Positions 35,346-47,120 of a stretch of DNA of 64,000 nucleotides are shown here, in pieces. The translations under genes were made by a program, and so were the position numbers. The notes below the pieces were generated by a model. That model searched no databases and was not told the DNA's origin. It saw only the letters and a list, made by a program, of their open reading frames with translations. Where the stretch lies: NCBI RefSeq assembly GCF_002288925.2, contig NW_022098049.1:941409-1005408 (forward strand), written 5' to 3'. Each line of letters starts with the position of its first letter. The first letter of the stretch is position 1. The DNA comes from Delphinapterus leucas. Taxonomy: Eukaryota > Chordata > Mammalia > Artiodactyla > Monodontidae.

Positions 35346-36324
35346 AATACTATGTTGAATAGAAGTGGTGAGAGTAGATGTCTTTTTTCTGATCTTAGAG
35401 GAAATGCTTTCAGTTTATCACCATGGAGAATGATGTTCACTGTGGCCTTGTCCTGTATGGTTTTTATTATATTGAGGTACATTCCCTCCACACACTTTGT
35501 TAAGGGTTTTCTTTTATTTTTTAATCATAAATTGATGTTGAATTTTCTCAAATATTTTTCTGCATCTATTGAGGCAATCATATAATTTTTATTCTCTATT
35601 TTGTTAATGTGGTGCATCACATCAACTGGTCTGCAGATGTTGAAACATCCGTGCATCCCTGAAATAAATCCTACTTGATCATGGTGTATGAACCATTTAA
35701 TCTATTGCTGAATTCAGTTTACTAATATTTTCTTGAGGATTTTTATATCTATATTTATCAGGAATATTGGGCTTTAATCTGCCCGCCCCCCCCCCAAATA
35801 TCTATCTCTCTCTTCCTATCTTCTCTCTCTCTTGGCATTCTTTCCTAGTTTTGGTATCAGCATAATGGCCTTATAAAATGTATTTGGAAGAGTTCCCCTT
35901 TCTTTTAATTTTTGGAAGAGTTTGAGAAAAATTGATAATTAATTCTCTTTGAACATTAGGTAGAATCCACCAGCGAAGCCATCTGGTCCTGGACTAGTTT
36001 TTTGGGAGGTTTTTGATGACTGATTCAATCTCCTTGTCAGTAATCTGTCTGTTCATTTTTCTATTTCATCATGATTCAGTCCTGATAGGTTGTATGTTTC
36101 TAGGATCTTATCCATTTCTTGTAGATTGCTCAATTTTTTTGTGTATCACTGTTCACAGCAGTCCCTTATGATTCTTTTTACTCCTGTGGTATCAGCTGTG
36201 ATACTCCTCTTTCATCTTTGATTTTATTTATTTGAATCTTCTCTCTTTTTTTTCTTTTCTTGCTGAGTCTAGTTAAAAGTTCATCAATTTTGTTTATATT
36301 TTCAAGGAACCATTTCTTAGTTCC
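35346..36324 (-). mobile_element. Older L1, reverse transcriptase arm of an inverted element
   Basis: Minus-strand ORF2 sequence from the linker ahead of the reverse transcriptase (reading WFLENINKIDELLTRLSKK near 36310) to the motif after 'AFPLRS' (LSPLLFNIVLD). It stops just before the region that would carry the FADD catalytic motif. Internal stops and indels are frequent. It forms one arm of a twin-priming inversion with 36325-38206. Confidence 0.85.
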
Positions 36325-38206
36325 AGGAAGCCCAGAAAGTTCCAAATAAGATGAACCCAAAGAGACGCACACCAACGCATGTTATAACTAAATGGCAGAA
36401 GTTAAAGATAGGGAGAGAATATTAAACTTAGCAAGAGAAAAACAATCTGTCACATACATGGGAACCCCCATAAAACTATCAGAATATTTTTCAACACAAA
36501 CTTTGCAGGCCTAGAAGGGAGTGGCATGATATATTCAAAGTGCTGGGAAAAAAAAATAATCTACCCAGCATAGTTGTGGCTCAGAATTTAAGGAGATATA
36601 AAGAGTCTTCCAAATAAAAACTAAAGTAGTTCATCACCACTAAACCAGTATTATAAGAAGGGGTAAAGGGACTTCTTTAAGATGAAGAGAAAGAGGGGCT
36701 AATTAGTAACAAAACACATATGAAAGAATAAATCTCAATGGAAAACTAAATATATTGTAAAGGTAGTGGATTAATTACTTATAAAGCTATTATGAAGGTT
36801 AAAAGACAAAAGTAGTAAAAGTAACTATGATTACAATAATTAGTTAAGTAATATACAAGATAAAAAGACATAAAATGGGACATTAAATACATAAAGCAAA
36901 GGGGGAGAAAGTAAACATGTTGAGCTTTAGAATGAGATCAAAGTTAATTTGTTATCAACTTAAAATAGACTGTTACAGATATAAGGTGTTATATGTAAGT
37001 CTCATGGTAACCACAAAGCAAAAACCTATAGTAATTATACAAAAGATAAAGAGAAATGAATATAAGCACACTACCAAAGGAAGTGAACAAGAGAGTAAAG
37101 ATACAGATAGGAACTACAAAAATAGCTAGAAAACAATTAACAAAATGGCAATAAGTACATATCTATCAATAATTATTTTAAATGTAAATTGACTAAATTC
37201 TCCAATCAAAAGACATAGAGTGGCTGAATGGATAAAAAGAAACAAAATAATACTCATCTATATGCTGACTATAAGAGACACACTTTAGATGTAAGGACAC
37301 ACACAGACTGAAAGTAAAGGGCTGAAAAGAGATATTCTATGCAAATGGAAACCAAAAGAAACCTGGAGAGGATATTCTTATATCAGAGAAGTTGAACTTT
37401 AAAATAAAGACTGTAGTAAGAGTCAAAGAAATGCATGACATAACAATAAAGAATTCAATTGAACAAATATTATTTTCATCCATGATAGGAGCAACTAAAT
37501 ATATAAAGCAAACATTAACAGACCTCAAGTGAGTAATAGACAGCAATACAATAATAGTAGAGGACTTTAGTAACCCACTTATATCAATGGATATATCATC
37601 CATAAAGAGAATTAGTAAGAAAACATCAGCCTTAAACAACATGTTAGAAAAGGTTGACTTAGATATTTACAGGACATTTCATCCAAAAGCAACAGAACAC
37701 ACATTCTTCTCAAGTTCACATGGAACATTTTCCAAGATAGATCACATGGTAGGCCATAAAACAAGTCTTAATAAATTTAACAGGGTTGAAATCATATCAA
37801 GCACTTTTTTCCAACCACAGTGGTATGATACTGGAAATTATGTGTAAATAACTGGAAAATTCACAAATATGTGGAGGTTAAACAACATGCTACTGAATAA
37901 CCAATGGGTCAAAGAAGAAATCAAATGAGAAATAAAAAATATCTTGAGACAAACAAAAGTGGAAAAGTAATATACAAAAATTTATAGGATGCAGTAAAGA
38001 AAGTTCTAAGTGGTAAGTTCATAGTGATCAATGAAGAAAGAAGAAAAGTCTCAAATAAACAACATAACTTTGAACCTTAAGAAACAAAAAAAGAACAAGC
38101 AAAGCCCAAAGTTAGTAGAAGGAAAGAAATAACAAAACTTAGAGTGGAAATAAATGACAATAAATTTTTTAATAGACAAGATAAATGAAACTAAGAGCTG
38201 GTTCAA
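36325..38206 (+). mobile_element. Older L1, upstream arm of an inverted element
   Basis: Plus-strand L1 from the ORF1 3' half ('caggaagcccagaaagttcc', 'gcaggcctagaagggagtgg'), through a long inter-ORF region and the ORF2 endonuclease (readable at 37587-37847: TFHPKATEHTFFSSSHGTFSKIDH in part), to the linker 'aactaagagctggttc' at about 38206. The linker is where the other arm begins on the opposite strand. Many stops. No functional protein. Confidence 0.85.
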
Positions 38207-38464
38207 TGTGCCTTTATAAACTGAACAGAAAATTTTTAGAAGTTGATTCTCACCTGCTCTGATTCTTTCAGAATCTAACTATAAATTTTATTGGTGGAGG
38301 AATGGAGAATACTATACTAATCCCTAGAAAGTATTATGAGGATCCCACTTTTATATATCCCACAACAATATATTTATGTCATTAATAGATGGCTTATGAT
38401 CTAATATCTATCCTTGAAGCATAGGTAAGATTCCAGTACATTCAACAGCTATATATCTTTTTTA

Positions 38465-38640
38465 TATATCTTATTATGAGAATTTGAAAGCAGATATGGT
38501 ATCCTATTCATTTTTGTGTTTTAAAGCTTCAAACCCCACCACGCTGTACCAATGTTACCCTGTCCCTCAGAGCATAAAATAATGTCAGGAATATAGTTGA
38601 TATTTAATAAATGTTTACTGAATGAATTAATAATTTAATA
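38465..38640 (+). mobile_element. Possible L2 LINE tail
   Basis: 'ataatgtcaggaatatagtt' followed by 'gatatttaataaatgtttac' and 'tgaatgaattaataatt' fits the L2 3' end. Confidence 0.5.
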
Positions 38641-38922
38641 ACATAGTAAATTCGTGCAATTGCCCTGAAAAGGAAGGGAATGAAACAGCCATCAGTACTT
38701 CCAGGAAACAACTGAGAAACATACTTTGGCACTCACCATTTAATCGTTGTAGCCTCAGTCTTAAGAAATAAAATTTAGGGCCCAGTAAGCATAGCTCAAG
38801 CCAACTACATTTTCACTCCCTAGGTCACTGATTACCTCACTAAATCTCTCACTTTGATGAATATGTGCAAGCAATTATTATCATAGGATGCAAGAAAGTG
38901 AAACTTTTTGGAAAGTTGTTTT

Positions 38923-39258
38923 TTGTTTGTTTGTCTTTATTTTTTTGGCTACATTGGGTCTTAGTTGTGGCATGCGGGATCTTCGTTGAGGCATGAGGAA
39001 TCTTTTCTTGAGGCGTGTGGGCTCTTCATTGTGGTGCATGGGCTTCTCTCTAGTTGTGGCACAGAGGTTCCAGGGCCCACGGGCTCTGTAGTTTGTGGCA
39101 TGCAGGCTCTAGTTGAGGCACGCAAGCTCAGTAGTTGTGGCACTCATGCTTAGTTGCCCCGTGACATGTGAGATCTTAGTACCATGACCAGGGATCGAAC
39201 CCACATCCCCTGCATTGCAAGGCAGATTCTTTACCACTGGACCACCAGGAAAGTCCCA
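38923..39258 (-). mobile_element. CHR-1 type tRNA SINE (long form)
   Basis: T-rich start, 'ggctacattgggtcttagtt', repeated 'gttgtggcac' units, 'gggatcgaacccacatcccc' (complement of the B box) and 'ggaccaccaggaaagtccc'. A perfect 12-bp TSD 'gaaagttgtttt' lies at 38911-38922 and 39259-39270. Open frames on both strands through it are chance. Confidence 0.95.
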
Positions 39259-39418
39259 GAAAGTTGTTTTGATTATTAATAAAATATTATAGTGTCAACC
39301 CATGAATTACCACCATAAAACCCTACATTTTAGCATTATTTGAATTCAGTAGAATATAGACAGAACTAGATTTGACAAATTATACCTGTAATTGTGTCCC
39401 CCATTCCTCTCCATTTTG

Positions 39419-39635
39419 TTTTTTTGTTTGTTTGTTTGTTTTTTACAGTACGCGGGCCTCTCACTTCCGTGGCCTCTCCCGTTGCGGAGAACAGGCTCCA
39501 GACGCGCAGGCTCAGTGGCCATGGCTCACGGGCCTAGCCGCTCCGCGGCATGTGGGATCCTCCCGGACCAGGGCACGAACCCGTGTCCGCTGCATTGGCA
39601 GGCAGACTCTCAACCACTGCACCACCAGGGAAGCC
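39419..39635 (-). mobile_element. CHR-type tRNA SINE (~190 bp form)
   Basis: Starts with a T-rich tail with TTTG units, 'cagtacgcgggcctctcac', and ends 'accaccagggaagcc'. A perfect 10-bp TSD 'ctccattttg' lies at 39409-39418 and 39636-39645. The TTTG-interrupted tail suggests some age. Confidence 0.96.
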
Positions 39636-39645
39636 CTCCATTTTG

Positions 39646-40257
39646 AACTATTTCTTCAGCTGAACCAACTTAATGTTCTCAATAGCTTCTTTTTTACAAT
39701 AGAACAAGACTGTCGGGTCCTAAAAAAATATTTGAGTTCTAGGTGCCCACAGACCCTGACTGAATCTCTCCAGATCTAGTCTGGTATTCACCTTTGTAAA
39801 CTTCACAGCCATTTTATTTCCCTGATTGCTGTCCAGTTTCTTGTCCCCTGATTCTGATCAGAGACTAAAGACCAGAACACTTTGATGTTTTGTTCATACT
39901 ATCAGTTCTTGACTATGTGCCAAACTTGGATACTGCTTTGAAGATTTTCTTTGTGATTTGATTTCCAGCTTGAGAGTCAGGTTAATTTTACTTTTAGTGT
40001 TGTGCCCATCTCTGGCCCTTAGAACCTCAAACCTCATTGAACAAAGAACCAGGGCCCCTTTACTTCCCCAGGAGGAAAGTTCAAACAAACATGAATCATC
40101 TCATTCTTCTGTAAACAGTGATCTGTGTGCTTTTCCTCACACTCATTCCCCACTGGAAAGCTCTCTCATTTTTCACACAAGGGAGTCTTTGTGGATTATT
40201 TCATTCCCTAGATTTCTTTCCTCCTCTGAAATCTTTTTGCACTAACTAATATGTATC
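39646..40257. other. Unassigned noncoding DNA
   Basis: Opposed short frames at 39894-40088 and 39958-40245 have no recognisable domain. I see no gene or repeat. Confidence 0.45.
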
Positions 40258-41900
40258 ACTTTTTTTATTAATCAGGTTTTTGAAAGGTAATTTATCTATA
40301 GTAAAATTCTCCTTTTTGAGTGTGCCACTGGTGAACTTTGTTAAAGATAGACTGTCATTCAACCAACACTACCATCAAGATATAGAACATTTCCATTACC
40401 AAAAAAAGTTCCCTCATGACTATTTGTAGTCAGTTCTATAATCTTCCACCCTCAATGCCTGGTGACCACCAACCTACTATTTTCTGTCTCTATACTTTTG
40501 CCTTTTTCAGAATTTCATTTAAGTGGAATCATACAGTATGTGTTTTCTGGTATAATGCCTTTGAGATCCATCCATACTGTTTCATGTATCAACAGTTCAT
40601 TCATTTTAATGGCTAGGTAGCATTCCATTATATGGTTATACCACAATTTGTTTATATGTTTACTATGTGATTGATCTTTGGCTTGATTCCAATATTGACT
40701 ATTATGAATAAGTTTATACAAATATTCACATACAAATCTTTGTGTGGAAAATGCTTCTGTTTTGGGGGGGTCATAATACTGAGTGGGACTACTGAATTAT
40801 AAGATATAGATATTTAACACTATGTAGAAATGCCAACGATTTTTAAAATACCTGTACCATTTTGCATTATGATAAACAATGTATGAGGGTTTCAGTGGCA
40901 TCACATACTAATCAAACTTAGTATTGTCAGTGTTGTTTTTTTTTTAACTTTAGATATCTAGTAGATAGGCAATGATGCCATTGTGGTATTTTTCTAAATT
41001 AATTTATTTAATTTATTTATTTTACTTTTGGCTGCATCGGGTCTCCATTGCTGCACACGGGCTTTCTCTAGTTGTAGCAAGCAGGGGCTGCTCTTCGTTC
41101 CAGTGTGCAGGCTTGTCACTGTGGAGGCCTCTCCCACTGCGGAGCATAGGCTCTAGGCACAAGGGCTTCAGTAGTTGTGGCTCACGGGCTCCAGAACGCA
41201 GGCTCAGTTGTTGTGGTGCACAGGTTTAGTTGCTCCGCAGCATGTGGGATCTTCCTGGATCAGGGCTCGAACCCGTGTCCCCTGCATTAGCAGGCAGATT
41301 CTTAACTACTGAGCCACCAGGGAAGTCCCTGTCATTATGGTTTTAATTTGCGTTTTTCTAATAACTAATGATGTCAAGCATTGCCATCCACATATCTTCT
41401 TGGTGGAGTATCTGTTCAAATCTTTGCCCGTTTTAAAAATTGGGCTATCTAATTATTATTAATTTTAAGAGTGTTTATATATTATCTAAATATGCCTTTA
41501 CTACACAGGGGTTTGGGTCATGTTTTCTCCAAGTCTGTAGCTTGTCGTTTCATTCTCTAACAGTGTCTTTGTGAAGTAGAAGGTTTAAATTTTGATGACG
41601 TTCAATTTATTTTGCTTTTTCTTTTCTGAGTTATACTGTTTGTGTCCTGTTTAAGAAATCTTTGCCTAATCAAAAGTCACAAAGTTTCCTGCTGTCATTT
41701 CTTCTAGAAATTTTATAGTTTTAGCTTTTACATGTTTAAGTCTATGATACATTTAAGGTTGTTTCTTGTATAAGGTGTGAGGTAAGGGCTGAGATTTATA
41801 TTTTGCATGTGGATATGTGATTGTTTTAGCACAATTTGCTGAAAAGACTATATTTTTTTCCTTTGAATTACCTTGGTTACTTGTCTGTGAATCAGTAGAA
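40258..41900 (-). mobile_element. Old L1M (3' UTR and ORF2 3' part), split by a SINE
   Basis: Reverse-complement order of an old L1: 'ccaacactaccatcaagata' (3' UTR), 'agtggaatcatacagtatgt', 'tagcattccattatatggtt', then after the SINE 'tttgcccgttttaaaaattg', 'gtctgtagcttgtcgtttca' and 'tgcctaatcaaaagtcacaa'. The CHR-1 SINE at 40988-41329 interrupts it. No open frame survives. Confidence 0.88.
40988..41329 (-). mobile_element. CHR-1 type tRNA SINE inside old L1M
   Basis: 'ggctgcatcgggtctccatt', 'gttgtggctcacgggctcca', 'cagggctcgaacccgtgtcc' and 'agccaccagggaagtccc'. Diverged 12-bp TSDs: 40976-40987 'tgccattgtggt' and 41330-41341 'tgtcattatggt' (two mismatches). The L1M reads on across the site once the SINE is removed, which shows the SINE is younger. 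Confidence 0.95.
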
Positions 41901-41939
41901 TATATATACATAGGTATTTACTTTTCATTATGGATTTGT

Positions 41940-42065
41940 GGAAAGATCATCATGATTTTGGAGTCATACTAAGATTTAAGGCCTGTCTCTATCACTTTCT
42001 AACTGTGTTTTCTAAGGCCATTTATTATGCATCAGTTTCATGATCTAGAAAAAAAGTGATTTTAC
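41940..42065 (+). mobile_element. MIR SINE remnant
   Basis: 'tcatgattttggagtcatac' then 'tctatcactttctaactgtg' and 'catcagtttcatgatctaga' are MIR 5'-to-core landmarks in order. Confidence 0.65.
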
Positions 42066-42251
42066 AAAATGTAATTTTATGGTTTCTTTAAGAATTCTGT
42101 CAAAGAAACAAGATATATTAAAATTCTAGTAGTATCTTTAGTTTATTTGTTTTTAACAATTTTTTAATCTTCCCTTCTTAGTTAGATTGGTAGCTCCTTA
42201 AAGTGAAGGACTATTTTTTTTTTCTACTTCGACAATAAGAACCACACAATC

Positions 42252-42455
42252 GGGCTTCCCTGGTGGTGCAGTGGTTGAGAGTCCGCCTGCCGATGCAGGG
42301 GACACGGGTTTGTACCCTGGTCTGGGAAGATCCCACATGCTGCAGTGCGGCTGGGCCCATGAGCCATGGCCGCTGAGCCTGTGCGTCCGGAGCCTGTGCT
42401 CCGCAACGGGAGAGGCCACAACACTGAGAGGCCTGAGTACCGCCAAAAAAAAAAA
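42252..42455 (+). mobile_element. CHR-type tRNA SINE (~190 bp form)
   Basis: 'gggcttccctggtggtgcag' head with A and B boxes, 'gagccatggccgctgagcct' middle, and poly-A from 42445. TSDs of 15 bp with one mismatch: 42237-42251 'aagaaccacacaatc' and 42456-42470 'aagaaccacaaaatc'. The host sequence on both sides ('ggtagctccttaaagtgaag' and 'tctccagcacagaag') may be one L2 tail. Confidence 0.97.
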
Positions 42456-42499
42456 AAGAACCACAAAATCTCCAGCACAGAAGTTGTGTTCTATGATGG

Positions 42500-43035
42500 A
42501 CAAGACAATGAGGGAGGTTTGAATCCTCAGAGAAGGTAGTGAAGAGCATGATCACTGGCTGTGTAAGCAAATTTTTGAAAAAAATACAGGTCACGTGGAG
42601 ATCAAGAGTGTTGAAATATGGCTGCATCCCTTAATCATATACATACTGCATAGATTTATCCTCGCTTTTTCTTTATTCAATAAGAAGAAATCAAACATGA
42701 ATTTAGTGATTTAGAGCAAGGATCAATAGCATTTTATTTTCCATAAGTCACTTCATTATTTTGCAGGATTCTTATCTCCATTCCCATACACTGAAATTAA
42801 ACGTTTATTTAAAATTGCCAAAAGTTCAATCCATAAGTTAAGCAAAATTGTTGATTGCTTTAGGGAGGGTCTTATGAAATTAAAAGGAAGCAGAAGTGCA
42901 TTGCTTTCAAGGAATCTGTCATTTCAAATGGATGTAGCTATGTTTGGATGATAGATTGTTGAACAAGGAGTCAAAATAATTTGGTTAAAATTCCACTTTT
43001 GCTTTTGAATAGAAAGCAAATGGTTGAACTGTGGT
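42500..43035. other. Unassigned noncoding DNA
   Basis: No gene or repeat recognised. Confidence 0.45.
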
Positions 43036-43165
43036 AACTGTCAACTTTATTATTCATAAACTGTAGCTAATTCACCTCAAAAGGACTTTGCATGCACGAA
43101 TGAGATAATAAATGTGAAAACACTTTGTAATCACTAACATCCTATACAAATATAAGGCATTGTTA
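43036..43165 (+). mobile_element. MIR-family tail remnant
   Basis: 'gaatgagataataaatgtga', 'aacactttgtaatcactaac' and 'ctatacaaatataaggcatt' match the 3' half of MIR-type SINEs. Confidence 0.6.
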
Positions 43166-43568
43166 TTACTAGGACTCAAAGCCAACTTTAGAAAAGAATA
43201 TGTTATTTGTTGATCAATGAATATAACCCTGGAGACCTCCTTCCCTAAATCAACCCACACTCTACTAAGATGTAATACCACCTGTCATTTTACCATGTGT
43301 AATGCATTGCTTTATGTTAAGTAAGGCTTCTCAGGTTTCCATTTAAAATGGAAATGACTCCTAAAGCATAACAATAGGTCTCAAGGATGTTATGTTGAAT
43401 ACCTGGCACCTAGGCAACATGTGTCTTTCTCTCCACTCTTTCTGACTAGGGCAGGATAATATAAAAACATGTGTCCTAGGAGACTTAAAAGAGCAGGAAA
43501 AAAAAAAAACATGTTAATCTAAAACAATGAAACAGCCAGTTATTTTACTAGCAAATGGGTTTATTTGG

Positions 43569-43619
43569 GGAGGGAACTAAGATACCACATGCTACGCCGT
43601 GAGGCCAAAAAAAAAAAAA
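43569..43619 (+). mobile_element. 5'-truncated CHR SINE tail
   Basis: 'ggaactaagataccacatgc' then 'gccgtgaggcc' and 13 A: the 3' part of the short CHR SINE without its tRNA head. No convincing TSD was found. Confidence 0.7.
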
Positions 43620-44139
43620 GATGCAATTTGGGACATGCAACTATAGCAAAACTCAGGCAAGTTTGCGTAAAACAAAAGAGAGGAAACTTTTGTACAGAGA
43701 CGGGGAAGTGGGAGGGGCTAGTACAAACAAGAAGTCTGTTGGAGGAAACTGGGAGTTCAAAATATAGTGGCTTTTCATTGGCTGAGTTGTTACAGTCTCT
43801 CATTAGCTGACCCACTGTCAGTCAGACAGAACTCTCTCGTCCTTCTGCTGAGAGTGGCAAATTAGTCACTTCCTGCCAGAGATGCAGTTTGTCTCTTCCA
43901 GTGAAATCTGTATTGAGTTTGGGTGGTAAGTGCATGAGGGCTCCCTGTTCTGGCCTCCCTACTCCATTTTAGTGAGGATTCTCTATATTACTTTTCACAC
44001 CCAGAAACTGGAGGAGAATATGTTGGAGAGAAGTGAAAAAAACAGTCTATTTTTCCAATTGTTTAGTGTGGGTCCTGTAAATAGCAGTAATAAGGAATAT
44101 ATTAATTAATGATTATAATCACAGTCTGTATTTTTAACA
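43620..44139. other. Unassigned noncoding DNA
   Basis: No gene or named repeat. It ends at an old L1M fragment. Confidence 0.45.
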
Positions 44140-44248
44140 CCTATATTGTGCTATAATTGACATAAAGAAATGCATTATTTAAGAGCACAGTTTGATGGAT
44201 TATGACATGTAGACTTCCATGAAATCATCACTATAATCAAGAAAATGA
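44140..44248 (-). mobile_element. Old L1M 3' UTR, left part of the split target
   Basis: 'ttgtgctataattgacataa', 'cacagtttgatggattatga' and 'aaatcatcactataatcaag' are reverse-complement old L1M 3' UTR. The sequence resumes at 51243 after the full-length L1, so this L1M is the insertion target. Confidence 0.82.
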
Positions 44249-46200
44249 GGGGAGACATTCAAGATGGTGGAGGAGTAAGACGTGGAGATCAACTTCCTCC
44301 CCACAAATACATCAGAAATACATCTACATGTGGAACAACTCCTACAAAACACCTACTGAACGCTGGCAGAAGACCTCAGACTTCCCAAAAGGCAAGAAAC
44401 TCCCCACGTACCTAAGTAGGGCAAAAGAAAAAAGAAAAAACAGACAAAAGAGTAGGGATGGGACCTGCACCTCTGGGAGGTAGCTGTGAAGGAGGAAAGA
44501 TTTCCACACACTAGGAAGTCCCTTCACTGGTGGAGACAGGGGGGTGGCGTGGGGGAAGCTTTGGAGCCATGGAGGAGAGCGTAGCAACAGGGGTGCAGAG
44601 GGCAAAGCGGAGAGATTCCTGCACAGAGGATCAGTGCCAACCGGCACTCACCAGCCCGAGAGGCTTCTCTGCTCATCGGCCAGGGTGGGTGGGAGCTGGG
44701 AGCTGAGGCTCGGGCTTCGGAGGTCAGATCCCAGGGAGAGGACTGGGGTTGGCTGCGTGAACACAGCCTGAAGGGGTTAGTGCACCACAGCTAGCCAGGA
44801 GGGAGTCCGGGAAAATATCTGGACCTGCCCAAGAGGCAAGAGAAAATTGTTTTGGAGTGCGCAAGAAGAGGGGATTCAGAACACCACCTAAACGAGCTCT
44901 AGAGAGGGGCGCGAGCTGCGGCCATCAGTGTGGACCCCAGAGACGGGCATGAAGTGCTGAGGCTGCTGCTGCCACCACCAAGAAGTCTGTGTGCAAGCAC
45001 AGGTCACTATCCACACCTCCCCTCCCAGGAGCCTGTGTAGCCCGCCACTGCCAGGGTCCCATGATCCAGGGACAATTTCCCCAGGAGAACACATGGTGGA
45101 CCTCAGGCTGTTGCAACGTCAGGCAGGACTCTACCACCACAGGTTCACCCCGCATTCCGTACCCCTCCCACGCCCCAGCCTGAGTGAACCAGAGCCCCCG
45201 AATCACCCGCTCCTTTTCCCCGTTGTGTCTGAGGTAAGAACAGACGGCCTCAGGTGACCTACATGCAGAGGTGGGGCCAAATCCAAAGCTGAACCCCAGG
45301 AGCTGTGGGAGCAAAGAAGAGAAAGGGAAATCTCTCCCAGCAACCTCAGGAGCAGCAGATTAAATCCCCACAATCAACTTGATGTACCCTGCATCTCTGG
45401 AACACCTGATTAGACAACGAATCATACCAAAATTGAGGCAGCGGACTTTGTGTAATTTGGACTGTGTAGCTGTGCTTTACCATTTGTCCTAGGGTTCTGT
45501 CTGTTGGGGTTTTTTTTTTGGTTTTTTTTTGAATATAGTTTTCTAGAGCTTGTTGTCATTGGTGGATACGTTTTTTGGTTGCTCTCTTCTGTCTTTTATT
45601 TCATTACTTTCTAATTTTTTCTTTATTTTTAATAATTTAAAATTATTTTATTTTAATTTTCTCTTCTTTCTTTCTTTTTTTCTCCATTTTCTTCTGAGCC
45701 ATGTGGTGACAGGGTCTTGGTGCTCCAGCTGGGTGGGAGAGCTGAGTTCAGGATATTGGTCCACCAGAGACCTCCCAGCTCCACATAATATCAAACAGCA
45801 AAAGCTCTCCCAGAGATCTCCACCTCAACATTAAGACCCAGCTCCCCTCAATGACCAGCAAGCTACAGTGCTGGACATCCTATGACAAACAACTAGCAAG
45901 ACAGGAACACAACCTCACCCATTAGCAGAGAGGCTGCATAAGATCATAACAAGGTCACAGACACCCCAAAACACAACACTGGACGTGGTCCTGCCCACCA
46001 GAAAAACAAGATCCAGCCTCATCCACCAGAACACAGGCACCAGTCCCCTCCGCTAGGAAGCCTACACAACCCACTGAACCAACCTTAGACACTGGGGACA
46101 GACACCAAAAACAATGGGAACTATGAACCTGCAGCCTGTGAAAAGGAGATCAAAAACACAGCAAGTTAAGCAAAAAGAGAAGACAGAAAACACACAGCAG
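44249..46200 (+). promoter_or_regulatory. L1 5' UTR with internal promoter region
   Basis: The 5' UTR of L1 normally carries an internal pol II promoter and is relatively GC-rich. Here 44500-45240 is GC-rich with scattered CpG, followed by a T-rich stretch (45500-45690). The CpG content belongs to the element and should not be taken as a host CpG island. Promoter activity is inferred from position only. Frames on both strands (44342-45314) are not genes. Confidence 0.7.
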
Positions 46201-47062
46201 ATGAAGGAGCAAGGTAAAAACCCACCAGACCAAACAAATGAAGAGAAATAGGCAGTCTACCTGAAAAAGAATTCAGAGTAATGATAGTAAAGATGATCCA
46301 AAATCTTGGAAATAGAATGGAGAAAATACAAGAAATGCTTAAAAATGACCTAGAAGAACTAAAGACAAAATGAACAATGATAAACAACACAATAAATGAA
46401 ATTAAAAGTTCTCTAGAAGGAATCAATAGCAGAATAACTGAGGCAGAAGAACGGATAAGTGACCTGGAATATAAAATAGTGGAAATAACTACCACAGAGC
46501 AGAATAAAGAAAAAAGAATGAAAAGAATTGAGGACAGTCTCAGAGACCTCTGGGACAACATTAAACACACAAACATTTCAATTATAGGGGTCCTAGAAGA
46601 AGAAGAGAATACGAATGGGACTGAGAAAATATTTGAAGAGATTATAGTTGAAAATGTCCCTAATGTGGGAAAGGAAATAATCAAGTCTAGGAAGTGCAGA
46701 GAGTCCCACACAGGATAAATCCAAGAAGAAACATGCCAAGACACATATTAATCAAACTTTCAAAAATTAAATACAAAGAAAACATATTAAAAGCAGCAAG
46801 GGAAAAACAACAAATAACACACAAGGGAATCCCCATAAGGTTAACAACTAATCTTTCAGCAGAAACTCTGCAAGCCAGAAGGGAGTGGCAGGACATAGTT
46901 AAAGTGATGAAAAGGAAAAACCTACAACCAAGATTACTCTACTCAGCAAGGATCTCATTCAGATTTGATGGAGAAATTTAAAGCTTTACAGACAAGCAAA
47001 AGCTAAGAGAATTCAGCACCAGCAAAGCAGCTTTACAACAAATGCTAAAGGAACTTCTCTAG
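46201..47062 (+). pseudogene. L1 ORF1 (broken)
   Basis: Would encode the trimeric RNA-binding protein ORF1p: N-terminal coiled coil, RRM and C-terminal domain. The start is the ATG at 46201. Breaks seen: a frame loss near 46245-46260 (TAG after EEK), a TGA at 46371-46373, a frame change near 46680-46718, and TAA at 46979-46981 where the copy at 33.7 kb has a lysine codon. The coiled-coil part (46377-46718, with NKEKRMKRIEDSLRDLWDN) and the C-terminal part (46694-46981, with RLTTNLSAETLQARREWQD) remain clear. Stop at 47060-47062. Confidence 0.92.
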
Positions 47063-47120
47063 GTAAGAAACACAAGAGAAGGAAAAGACCTACGAAAACA
47101 GATCCAAATCAATTAAGAAA

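Noticed and set aside
44500..45240. A GC-rich, CpG-containing stretch as a host CpG island or promoter
   Set aside because: It lies inside the L1 5' UTR and its CpGs belong to the element.
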